Shown: positions 6,593 to 13,959 of the stretch, piece after piece
Layout: each line of letters begins with the position of its first letter
How positions within the stretch are numbered: the first letter of the stretch is position 1
Origin: an uncultured Gammaproteobacteria bacterium
GTDB taxonomy: Bacteria > Pseudomonadota > Gammaproteobacteria > SZUA-140
Direction: 5' to 3'
Length of the DNA stretch: 16,868 nt
Assembly: GCA_945788675.1 (NCBI GenBank)
Contig: CALZMY010000262.1
Location: 1 to 16,868, forward strand
The notes under the pieces: model-generated
The model's input: only the letters and a program-made list of their open reading frames with translations
What the model was told of the DNA's origin: nothing
Databases searched by the model: none
Translations under genes and position numbers: made by a program

Positions 6593-8518
6593 ATGGGAAA
6601 GCTATTCGAAGGACTGGAACAGATCGAGGCGGTGCGTGAGCACCTTACTGGTGACAGCTTTATGTCCGGGATATTCCTCGGACGACCCGACTTTGAACTG
6701 CTGTTGCCGCCCGATGAGCCCCCTGAAGAGAAGGCCGAAGGCCTCGCCTACTGCCAAAAAATAGAGGCATTTCTGAAAGAATACGTCGATCCTGACGAAA
6801 TCGAACGCACCGCCAGGATCCCCCAGTCCGTGCTCCAGGGACTGCTTGATCTCGGCGCCTTCGGCATGAAGATCCCCAAAAAGTATGGTGGACTCGGTTT
6901 TTCACACACCAACTACGGCCGTGTACTAACGGTGATCGCGAGCTGGAACAACATCCTCTCACTCACCGTCGCCGTACCGCAGTCGATCGGCATCGGCATG
7001 CCGATCCTGATGTACGGTAACGAGGCGCAGAAAGATAAATATCTACCATTGGTAGCGCGTAAAGAGATCACTGCCTTTGCGCTAACCGAGCCCGAAACGG
7101 GCTCCGACGCCGCCAATGTACAGACTGAGGCGGTGATCGATAGCGATGGCGGAAATTTCGTTATCAATGGTGAAAAACTGTGGTGCACCAACAGTCCGAT
7201 CGCACGCTACATCACCTTGATCGCACGTGTCCCCGCCCGTAAAGAGAGCGATCAACAGGGTAAAACCACGTGGGTGGCAACGAAAAAGGGGACTCCATTT
7301 GACGATCGCATCCACACTGCCTTCATCCTCGACATGAAGAGCGCAGGCGTCACTGTTAAACAACGCTGTCAGTTCGAGGGATGCCGCGGCATCGAAAATG
7401 GTCACCTCACCTTTGAAGATGTGAAAATTCCCGTAGACAACGTGATTGGCGAACTCGGCAAAGGGCTCAAGTACGCCCTCTCCATTCTCAATCTTGGCCG
7501 CGCCATCAGCGTGCCGGCGATCTGCCTCGGCATGGCGAAACAGGCGTGGCAACCGACACTCGACCGCGCCAACAGTCGCATCACCTTTGGTCAGTCACTC
7601 GGTGCGCGCCAGACACAACAGATACGTATCGGTGAAATGGCAACCAATCTATTCGCCATGGAGGCGATGTGTGAACGGGTGTGGCAGATGGCTGATCATA
7701 AAGATTACGACATTCGCATTGAGGCGGCGATCACCAAGATATTTTGCTCCGAACAATCACTGCAGTTTCTCAATGATGCGCAGGTAATCTTTGGCGGCAT
7801 GGGTTATGAAACAGCAGACTCCAAACGTTTCCGCGGACAACCCGCCTTCGGTATGGAACAGCTGGTACGGGACGCCACCATGTACCGCATCGGTGAAGGG
7901 GCCACCGACATCCTGCGCCCCTATGTCGCTCGCGAAGGGTTGAACCACCACCTCGAACAGATCAAACCACTGTTCGATGAAAAAAGCAGTTTTTCACAGC
8001 GCAGCCAGCGCATTTTTAAACTGGTGCGTAACTACCCTGGCTGGTATCTATCTCAATGGAAGCCGCGAATGCTGCCCAACAACCCTGCCTTTAGTACGCC
8101 ACGTGTCAGCGAAAAACTGCGCTATATCGAACGCACCAGTCGCAAGCTGGCACGCCATATCTTTTATGCGATGTTGATCTGTCGCGAATCGATGCGCGAT
8201 GATCAGGGCAGACAAAATCGCATCGAACAGGTCGGTGAGGAGCTCTTCACCATTGCAATGACGGCACTGCATGCCGAGACCATCAATCGCCCCTATGCCC
8301 GCGAACTTTCTAATGAGTTCTACCGTGCCAGTCGCCAACGCATCAACCGTTTACTTAAAGGACTGATAAGTAACGATGATGAAATGCGCGCTCACATTGG
8401 ACAAAATGGCATAAAAGGTGAATATTACGATTTAAGTAGGGGCATCATCGAACGTGGCCTGGATGATTATCCTAAGACACCACACAAGCGGGATGATAAG
8501 ACGCCAGGAAAACCATGA
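6593..8518 (+). CDS. Large acyl-CoA dehydrogenase (FadE/VLCAD-like)
   Basis: FAD-dependent enzyme that oxidises an acyl-CoA to the trans-2-enoyl-CoA, the first step of beta-oxidation. It has 641 residues, far above the roughly 380-400 of short- and branched-chain enzymes. It carries a C-terminal extension from about 460 as in very-long-chain or FadE-type enzymes. The N-terminal helical domain is at about 45-160. The FAD/substrate signature FALTEPETGSDAANV is at 162-176, GEKLWCTN at 193-200, a flavin-contact segment QVIFGGMGYE at 397-406, and the probable catalytic base is Glu435 in RIGEGATDILR. The ATG at 6593-6595 has GGAGG (6583-6587) five bases upstream; in-frame TTG 6575 and ATG 6581 are less well placed. 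The chain length of the substrate cannot be read from sequence. It is separated from the next operon by 193 bases and probably has its own promoter. Confidence 0.92.
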   Translation: MGKLFEGLEQIEAVREHLTGDSFMSGIFLGRPDFELLLPPDEPPEEKAEGLAYCQKIEAFLKEYVDPDEIERTARIPQSVLQGLLDLGAFGMKIPKKYGGLGFSHTNYGRVLTVIASWNNILSLTVAVPQSIGIGMPILMYGNEAQKDKYLPLVARKEITAFALTEPETGSDAANVQTEAVIDSDGGNFVINGEKLWCTNSPIARYITLIARVPARKESDQQGKTTWVATKKGTPFDDRIHTAFILDMKSAGVTVKQRCQFEGCRGIENGHLTFEDVKIPVDNVIGELGKGLKYALSILNLGRAISVPAICLGMAKQAWQPTLDRANSRITFGQSLGARQTQQIRIGEMATNLFAMEAMCERVWQMADHKDYDIRIEAAITKIFCSEQSLQFLNDAQVIFGGMGYETADSKRFRGQPAFGMEQLVRDATMYRIGEGATDILRPYVAREGLNHHLEQIKPLFDEKSSFSQRSQRIFKLVRNYPGWYLSQWKPRMLPNNPAFSTPRVSEKLRYIERTSRKLARHIFYAMLICRESMRDDQGRQNRIEQVGEELFTIAMTALHAETINRPYARELSNEFYRASRQRINRLLKGLISNDDEMRAHIGQNGIKGEYYDLSRGIIERGLDDYPKTPHKRDDKTPGKP

Positions 8519-8711
8519 TAAGTTGTTATTTTGATTTGTTAAACCTTTAAAGGAAAGAGGCTTTAAACTATTAATAACTGATACTTGTGGCCGATATAGT
8601 TATGACGTGCATGATTTTACTCACATTTTAATTACGTCAACTTTCAGACTTCAGATTGAAGAAGAGACCTTCTACGCAATGGCGGCCTGACAATAGGCCA
8701 AAGGAGCCAGC
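8519..8711 (+). promoter_or_regulatory. Leader of the 2-oxoacid dehydrogenase-methylcitrate operon
   Basis: A 193-base AT-rich gap that should contain the promoter of the seven-gene operon. It has a 10-base palindrome CCTTTAAAGG (8544-8553). A small hairpin GGCCT-gacaat-AGGCC (8684-8699) sits directly before the Shine-Dalgarno AAAGGAG, where it could affect ribosome access. No convincing sigma-70 pair, and no sigma-54 GG/GC pair of the kind used by enterobacterial prp operons, could be seen. Confidence 0.45.
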
Positions 8712-9821
8712 ATGACGAATGAAGAGAAAAAATGTGTCGCCCAGTTTGAAATTCATTACACCCAGTTATTGAATCAGCAGGGTGAACTGGTCGGACCTCT
8801 CCCTGAGTTTGCAGCATCTGCCGAAGCACTGATCGCACTCTATCGCACCATGGTGCAGACACGCACCTTTGATACCAAAGCGATTGCGTTGCAGCGCACT
8901 GGCAACATGGGCACCTATTCCTCATCACTGGGCCAGGAGGCTGTCTCGGTTGGTATCGGCAGTGCGATGCGTTTTGAGGATGTACTGCTGCCTACCTACC
9001 GCGAGTATGGTGCGCAATTTCAACGCGGCGTCGCGATGAGTGAGATCCTGCGCTACTGGGGTGGTGATGAACGTGGCATGGCCTATCAGGGGCAACCCCA
9101 CGACATGCCGATCACGGTGCCGATCGCAACCCACATCCCTCAGTGTGCCGGTATCGCCTATGCGATGAAACTGCGCAAAGAACCCCGTGTCGCGGTTGGC
9201 GTCCTCGGTGACGGCGCCACCTCAAAGGGCGATTTTTACGAAGGGATCAACGTCGCCGGTGCATGGCATCTGCCAATGGTAGTGGTCGTCACCAATAATC
9301 AATGGGCCATCTCAGTCCCGCGAGATGTGCAGACTCACGCACAGACACTGGCACAGAAGGCGATCGCCGCGGGTATCCCCGGCGAACAGGTCGATGGCAA
9401 TGATGTGTTCGCGATGCGCCATGTGATGTCGAATGCCATTGAAAAAGCCCGCAGTGGCGGTGGCCCAACATTGATCGAAGCGATCACCTACCGCATGCAC
9501 GACCACACCACCGCGGACGATGCCAGTCGCTATCGTGAACAGGCCGTCGTAGATGAACACAAATTACTCGACCCGATTGAACGGCTGCGAAAGTATCTCA
9601 ACGCACATCACGGCTGGGATGAAGCACAAGAGAACGCGCTGCATGAAACATGCGCCGCAGAGGTAGAGGCCGCCGTTAACAGCTATCTTGCTACCCCACC
9701 CGCGCCACCCGAGACCATGTTTGATCACCTCTATGAAACCCTGCCCGATGCGCTTCAACCACAACGCGATGAAGTCGAACAGCTCGGCAAGCAAAAACAT
9801 GGAGGTGATGACAATGGCTGA
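8712..9821 (+). CDS. 2-oxoacid dehydrogenase complex E1 component, alpha subunit (PdhA/BkdA-type)
   Basis: Alpha subunit of the heterotetrameric thiamine-diphosphate E1 enzyme that decarboxylates a 2-oxoacid and passes the acyl group to lipoyl-E2. It has 369 residues. The substrate-entry region SSSLGQEAVSVGIG (70-83) and YREYGAQFQRGV (96-107) match the E1-alpha family. The TPP/Mg motif runs from GDG (167-169) to NN (195-196). The loop YRMHDHTTADDASRYR (260-275) corresponds to the phosphorylation loop of mitochondrial enzymes. The ATG follows AAAGGAG. The stop overlaps the beta-subunit start by 8 bases. Substrate is uncertain: proteins of this style are annotated as pyruvate dehydrogenase E1 alpha in many proteobacteria, but similar three-gene sets lie beside leucine dehydrogenase in pseudomonads (from memory), pointing to branched-chain oxoacids. 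Here its neighbours suggest 2-oxobutyrate or branched-chain oxoacids. Confidence 0.92.
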   Translation: MTNEEKKCVAQFEIHYTQLLNQQGELVGPLPEFAASAEALIALYRTMVQTRTFDTKAIALQRTGNMGTYSSSLGQEAVSVGIGSAMRFEDVLLPTYREYGAQFQRGVAMSEILRYWGGDERGMAYQGQPHDMPITVPIATHIPQCAGIAYAMKLRKEPRVAVGVLGDGATSKGDFYEGINVAGAWHLPMVVVVTNNQWAISVPRDVQTHAQTLAQKAIAAGIPGEQVDGNDVFAMRHVMSNAIEKARSGGGPTLIEAITYRMHDHTTADDASRYREQAVVDEHKLLDPIERLRKYLNAHHGWDEAQENALHETCAAEVEAAVNSYLATPPAPPETMFDHLYETLPDALQPQRDEVEQLGKQKHGGDDNG

Positions 9822-10794
9822 GATCACCATCATCGAAGCCGTCAATCTCGCCATGGCGCGCGCACTCGAAAACAGTCCTGATGTTGTTATCTTTGGCGAA
9901 GATGTCGGCGTCAATGGCGGCGTTTTTCGTGCGACCGATGGACTACAACAACGCTATGGCGCTGATCGTGTGCTCGATACACCGCTCGCTGAAACGCTGA
10001 TCGCAGGCATGGCGATCGGCATGGCATCGCAGGGACTTCGTCCTGTGGCAGAGATTCAATTTATGGGATTTATCTATCCCACCATTGAGCAGATGATCTG
10101 CCACGCCACCCGCCTGCGAAATCGCAGCCGTGGTCGTATCACCTGCCCAATGGTGCTGCGCGCCCCTTATGGCGGCGGTATTCATGCACCGGAACATCAC
10201 TCTGAAAGCACTGAAGCGATCTTCGCACATATGCCAGGCTTACGTGTGGTGATCCCATCATCCCCCCTACGCGCCTACGGTCTACTGCTCGCCGCGATTC
10301 AGGACCCTGACCCGGTGGTATTCCTCGAACCAAAACGGATCTACCGCATGATGAAACAGGAAGTGCCGGATGATGGTGAAGCGCTACCACTCGACGTCTG
10401 TTTTCAGCTGCGCGACGGCACCGATGTAACACTGGTCACATGGGGCGCGATGACCCACGAAACACTACAGGCCGCAGAACAACTCGCTAACGAAGGGATC
10501 AGTGCCGAGGTGATCGATGTCGCCACCATCAAACCACTCGACATGGAGACGATCCTCAACTCTGTTGCCAACACCGGACGCTGTGTCATCGTGCACGAAG
10601 CCGCGCGCACCTGTGGTGTGGGTGCCGAGATTGCGGCACAATTGGCAGAGCACGGCCTGTTAAGCCTCTTTGCTCCGGTACAACGTGTCACCGGTTATGA
10701 CACCATCATGCCGATGTTCAAGCTGGAAAACGACTACATGCCATCGACTGAGCGCATCATTACAGCAGTGAAAAAGACACTGGAGGAAGCATGA
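9814..10794 (+). CDS. 2-oxoacid dehydrogenase complex E1 component, beta subunit
   Basis: Transketolase-like beta subunit that completes the E1 active site with the alpha chain. It has 326 residues, the usual length. The N-terminal TPP-binding half shows VIFGEDVGVNGGVF (25-38) and the conserved TPP-activating glutamate Glu60 in DTPLAETLIAGMAIG. The segment APYGGGIHAPEHHSES (117-132) follows. The C-terminal transketolase domain has VTLVTWGAM, VIDVATIKPLD and VIVHEAARTCG. The open frame reaches further upstream to 9688, but ATG 9814-9816 has GGAGG (9801-9805) at eight-base spacing and gives the family's normal N-terminus. It overlaps E1 alpha by 8 bases and E2 by 4 (ATGA), so translation is probably coupled and subunit amounts matched. 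The PYGGGIHAPEHHSE segment looks closer to Gram-positive or archaeal PdhB-like chains than to pseudomonad BkdA2 as I recall it, which leaves the substrate open. Confidence 0.93.
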   Translation: MAEITIIEAVNLAMARALENSPDVVIFGEDVGVNGGVFRATDGLQQRYGADRVLDTPLAETLIAGMAIGMASQGLRPVAEIQFMGFIYPTIEQMICHATRLRNRSRGRITCPMVLRAPYGGGIHAPEHHSESTEAIFAHMPGLRVVIPSSPLRAYGLLLAAIQDPDPVVFLEPKRIYRMMKQEVPDDGEALPLDVCFQLRDGTDVTLVTWGAMTHETLQAAEQLANEGISAEVIDVATIKPLDMETILNSVANTGRCVIVHEAARTCGVGAEIAAQLAEHGLLSLFAPVQRVTGYDTIMPMFKLENDYMPSTERIITAVKKTLEEA

Positions 10795-11933
10795 ATATTT
10801 TCAAGCTACCCGACCTGGGTGAAGGGTTGCAGGAGGCAGAGATCGTCGAATGGCACATAAAGGAAGGCGATGAGGTTAAAATCGACCAACCCATCCTCTC
10901 TGTCGAGACCGCCAAGGCGATTGTCGACATCCCCTCCCCCCATAACGGCCGCATCCATAAACTCTACGTCGGTGCTGGCGACATCCCACAAGTCGGTGAC
11001 CCACTGGTCGAGTTTGAACTCGCTGACGCTGAAGAAAAAGCGACACCCGCACCACAGGATCAGGGTACCGTCGTCGGTGAAATGGAGAGTGGCAAGGGCG
11101 TCATCAAAGAGGCAGCGACTTCCATTGGCGGTACCGATGGCAAGAGTGGCGGCAGTGTCAACATCAAGGCAACTCCTGCCGTGCGTGCACTGGCACAACG
11201 CATGAAGGTCGATCTGTCGATTGTCACACCATCAGGCAAGGACGGCGTAGTGATCGCCGCTGATGTACAGCGTGTTGCCAAAATCCTCGAAGCAGCCGGC
11301 CCGATGGAACCCTTACGTGGTGTGCGGCGCGCAATGGCCCACATCATGACCCAGGCACATACAGAGGTTGCCGATGTCACCATATGTGATGACGCCGACA
11401 TCAACGAATGGCCGCAAGGCACTGACACAACCCTGCGCCTGATCCGTGCCATTGCAGTGGCCTGCAAGGCAGAGCCATCATTGAACGCATGGTATGACGG
11501 CCATGCCGTCGGACGGCGTCTGCGACAACAGATCGATCTCGGCATCGCCGTCGACACCAAAGAAGGGTTATTTGTACCGGTGCTGCGAGACATCTCCGAA
11601 CGGACACCCGCAGATCTACGCAGTGCACTCAACCAGGTTAAGCATGACGTCAAGGCGCGTACCATTCCAGCCGAAGAGATGCGCGGTTACACCTTTACAC
11701 TCTCTAACTTCGGCGCCTTTGGTGGTCGTTATGCAGATCCGATTGTGGTGCCACCCACCGTCGCCATCCTTGGTGCAGGGCGTGCCCGCGACGAAGTCGT
11801 TGCGGTCGATAAACAAGCAGTGGTACATACCATCCTGCCACTGTCACTGACCGTCGACCATCGCTGCGTCACCGGTGGCGAAGCGGCACGTTTTCTCGCC
11901 GCCGTTATCCAGGACCTTGCCAGGGCGGAGTAA
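10791..11933 (+). CDS. 2-oxoacid dehydrogenase complex E2, dihydrolipoamide acyltransferase
   Basis: E2 core enzyme that accepts the acyl group on a swinging lipoyl arm and transfers it to CoA. It has 380 residues with three domains. A single lipoyl domain (1-77) has the lipoylated lysine Lys42 in SVETAKAIVDIP. A peripheral-subunit-binding domain (about 127-163, ATPAVRALAQRM to VIAADVQRV) docks E1/E3. The trimer-forming acyltransferase domain (about 172-378) contains TFTLSNFGAFGG and the active-site His357 in VDHRCVTGGEAARFL. The canonical motif is DHRxxDG; here Thr361 replaces the catalytic Asp, although nothing else suggests decay. The ATG overlaps the E1-beta stop (ATGA) and has GGAGG upstream. 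No E3 gene follows, so the complex must borrow lipoamide dehydrogenase encoded elsewhere. A 21-base gap leads to prpB. Confidence 0.93.
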   Translation: MNIFKLPDLGEGLQEAEIVEWHIKEGDEVKIDQPILSVETAKAIVDIPSPHNGRIHKLYVGAGDIPQVGDPLVEFELADAEEKATPAPQDQGTVVGEMESGKGVIKEAATSIGGTDGKSGGSVNIKATPAVRALAQRMKVDLSIVTPSGKDGVVIAADVQRVAKILEAAGPMEPLRGVRRAMAHIMTQAHTEVADVTICDDADINEWPQGTDTTLRLIRAIAVACKAEPSLNAWYDGHAVGRRLRQQIDLGIAVDTKEGLFVPVLRDISERTPADLRSALNQVKHDVKARTIPAEEMRGYTFTLSNFGAFGGRYADPIVVPPTVAILGAGRARDEVVAVDKQAVVHTILPLSLTVDHRCVTGGEAARFLAAVIQDLARAE

Positions 11934-11954
11934 TAACGCCAATGAGACAGACTG

Positions 11955-12860
11955 ATGAGTGACTACATCCCAGCCGGTCAGCGCCTACGTGATGCACTCA
12001 TGGCAGAGCGGCCATTGCAGATGGTCGGTGCGATCAATGCATTTTGCGCAATGCTCGCCGAACAGGCCGGTTTTCGCGCCATCTATCTTTCCGGTGCGGG
12101 TGTCGCCAACGCCTCATATGGCCTGCCCGACCTTGGGCTTACCACGCTCGACAATGTCATCGAAGATGTTCAGCGCATCACTAGCGCAACAGACCTGCCG
12201 TTATTGGTCGACGTCGATACCGGCTTTGATGACATCAGCGAAACAGTTGAACGACTGATCGCCGCCGGTGCCGCCGGCATCCATATCGAAGATCAGGTGA
12301 ACAGCAAGCGCTGTGGTCATCGTCCCAATAAACAAGTGGTATCAACAGGTGTGATGATGTCACGCATCGATGAAGCCGTCGCCGCCAGCAACCATAGTGA
12401 CAGTTCTTTTGTCATTATGGCACGTACCGATGCCTTTGCGATTGAAGGTGAAGCTGCAGCACTGCAACGCATGCAACACTATATTGATGCGGGTGCCGAG
12501 ATGCTTTTTCCCGAGGCACTCACTGAACTAGCGCAATACCAGCAGGTCAGCGCTGCCTTCGAGGTGCCGATACTCGCCAATATCACCGAGTTTGGCAAGA
12601 CCCCCCTGTTTGATATTGACGCACTCCAAAGTGTCGGCATCGCGATTGTCCTCTACCCACTCAGCGCCTTCCGACTGATGAGCGCTGTTGCATGGGAGGG
12701 CTATAACGCCATTCGCGTCAACGGAAGCCAGGCCGCTATGGTCGACCGCATGCAAAGCAGAGAGGAACTCTACCAGCATCTCGACTATTACCGTTTTGAA
12801 ACGGCACTCGACCGAGACGATGGCCAAAGCGATGTCAGGAGTGATGATGACAGCGACTGA
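11955..12860 (+). CDS. prpB: 2-methylisocitrate lyase
   Basis: Mg-dependent lyase that splits 2-methylisocitrate into succinate and pyruvate, the last step of the methylcitrate cycle for propionyl-CoA. It has 301 residues, in the isocitrate-lyase/PEP-mutase fold. The metal-binding segment VDVDTGF has Asp86 and Asp88. The catalytic loop KRCGHRPNK (118-126) with Cys120 is diagnostic for PrpB against PEP mutases. ARTDA and EMLFPEALTEL follow, as in E. coli PrpB, and LYPLSAFR closes the barrel region. The C-terminal tail is unusually acidic (DRDDGQSDVRSDDDSD), and its codons also carry the start of prpC. The ATG at 11955-11957 lies 21 bases after the E2 stop with only a weak Shine-Dalgarno. Its placement directly behind an acyltransferase complex links oxoacid oxidation to propionate use. 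Confidence 0.96.
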   Translation: MSDYIPAGQRLRDALMAERPLQMVGAINAFCAMLAEQAGFRAIYLSGAGVANASYGLPDLGLTTLDNVIEDVQRITSATDLPLLVDVDTGFDDISETVERLIAAGAAGIHIEDQVNSKRCGHRPNKQVVSTGVMMSRIDEAVAASNHSDSSFVIMARTDAFAIEGEAAALQRMQHYIDAGAEMLFPEALTELAQYQQVSAAFEVPILANITEFGKTPLFDIDALQSVGIAIVLYPLSAFRLMSAVAWEGYNAIRVNGSQAAMVDRMQSREELYQHLDYYRFETALDRDDGQSDVRSDDDSD

Positions 12861-13959
12861 TCACAGAGGACTTGCCGGTGTTTCAGCGGGAGCAACAGCC
12901 ATCTCCACTGTGGAGGCAAGTGGCGATGGACTCTTCTATCGCGGCTATGACATACACGATCTCGCCACCAGAAGTACATTCGAGGCGGTCGCCTATCTAT
13001 TGATCTATGGAACATTGCCAGATAGCACAACTCTCAAAGCCTATCGTAAAAAACTCCAGTCACTGCGCGGATTGCCCGATGCGTTAAAGACTATCCTGGA
13101 ACAGATCCCTGCAAATGCCAATCCAATGGATGTATTGCGCACAGGGTGCTCCGCGCTAGGTTGCATCGAGGTCGAGAAAACGACTATGCAGCAAGCAGAC
13201 ATCGCTGACCGTCTGATCGCCTCATTTGCATCAATGTTGCTCTACTGGCACCATTTTCATAGCAGTGGCCGACGGATAGAGACCGCTACCAATGACGACA
13301 GCATCGCCGCCCATTTCCTCCATCTGTTACACGACAAAGCACCCGATGCGCTGCACTGCCGTGCCGTCGATGCATCGCTGATCCTCTATGCAGAACACGA
13401 GTTCAACGCCTCCACCTTTGCCGCACGTGTCACTACTGCCACCCTCTCCGATTTCTATTCGGCAATAACCACTGCAATCGGTACGCTGCGTGGACCACTG
13501 CACGGCGGTGCCAACGAGGCGGCAATGGACCTCATCGCACAATTTGAAAATCCCGCAACTGCAGAGACCGGCCTGCTTGAGATGCTGGCAAAAAAACAGT
13601 TAATCATGGGCTTTGGTCACCGTGTCTATCGTCACTGTGATCCGCGTTCACCGATCATTAAGCAGTGGTCGCGAGAGCTCTCTGAGGCCGCAGGCGATAT
13701 GACACTATTTAATATCTCCGAACGGATCGAGCAGGTGATGCAACGCGAAAAAGAGATGTTCCCAAACCTGGACTTCTACAGCGCCTCGGCCTATCACCTG
13801 TGCGGTATTCCCAAACCATTCTTTACGCCACTGTTTGTCATCGCGCGTACCAGTGGCTGGGCGGCACATATCATCGAACAACGCAGTGACAATCGTCTGA
13901 TCCGCCCCACTGCTGAATATATCGGTCCAGCACCACGAGAGTACCCAGGCGATGAGTGA
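12847..13959 (+). CDS. prpC: 2-methylcitrate synthase
   Basis: Condenses propionyl-CoA with oxaloacetate to 2-methylcitrate, the entry step of the methylcitrate cycle. It is a 370-residue small citrate-synthase-family protein. The three catalytic residues expected in the family are present: His184 in YAEHEFNAS, His219 in GPLHGGANE and Asp309 in NLDFYSASAY. GFGHRVYR (255-262) contacts oxaloacetate. The N-terminus GLAGVSAGATAIS and the length are typical of PrpC and of the small type II-like synthases; context decides for PrpC. The open frame reaches back to 12688, but that part overlaps prpB deeply. AGGAG at 12837-12841 lies five bases before ATG 12847-12849, giving a 14-base overlap with prpB. 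The stop overlaps the prpD start by 8 bases. Confidence 0.94.
   Translation: MTATDHRGLAGVSAGATAISTVEASGDGLFYRGYDIHDLATRSTFEAVAYLLIYGTLPDSTTLKAYRKKLQSLRGLPDALKTILEQIPANANPMDVLRTGCSALGCIEVEKTTMQQADIADRLIASFASMLLYWHHFHSSGRRIETATNDDSIAAHFLHLLHDKAPDALHCRAVDASLILYAEHEFNASTFAARVTTATLSDFYSAITTAIGTLRGPLHGGANEAAMDLIAQFENPATAETGLLEMLAKKQLIMGFGHRVYRHCDPRSPIIKQWSRELSEAAGDMTLFNISERIEQVMQREKEMFPNLDFYSASAYHLCGIPKPFFTPLFVIARTSGWAAHIIEQRSDNRLIRPTAEYIGPAPREYPGDE

Noticed and set aside
6660..6962. Minus-strand open frames inside the acyl-CoA dehydrogenase, and similar ones inside other plus-strand genes
   Set aside because: They are shadows of strongly supported genes, with no motif, start signal or independent context.
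8544..8703. Sigma-54 promoter for the prp-containing operon, as in enterobacteria
   Set aside because: No GG/GC pair at -24/-12 spacing was found, and no sigma-54 activator gene lies in the window.
9688..9813. Longer N-terminus for E1 beta
   Set aside because: It would overlap E1 alpha by over 130 bases, whereas ATG 9814 has GGAGG at good spacing and gives the family's usual N-terminus.
12688..12846. Longer N-terminus for PrpC
   Set aside because: The extension is antigenic-noise-like sequence read from prpB in another frame; ATG 12847 with AGGAG fits the family start.
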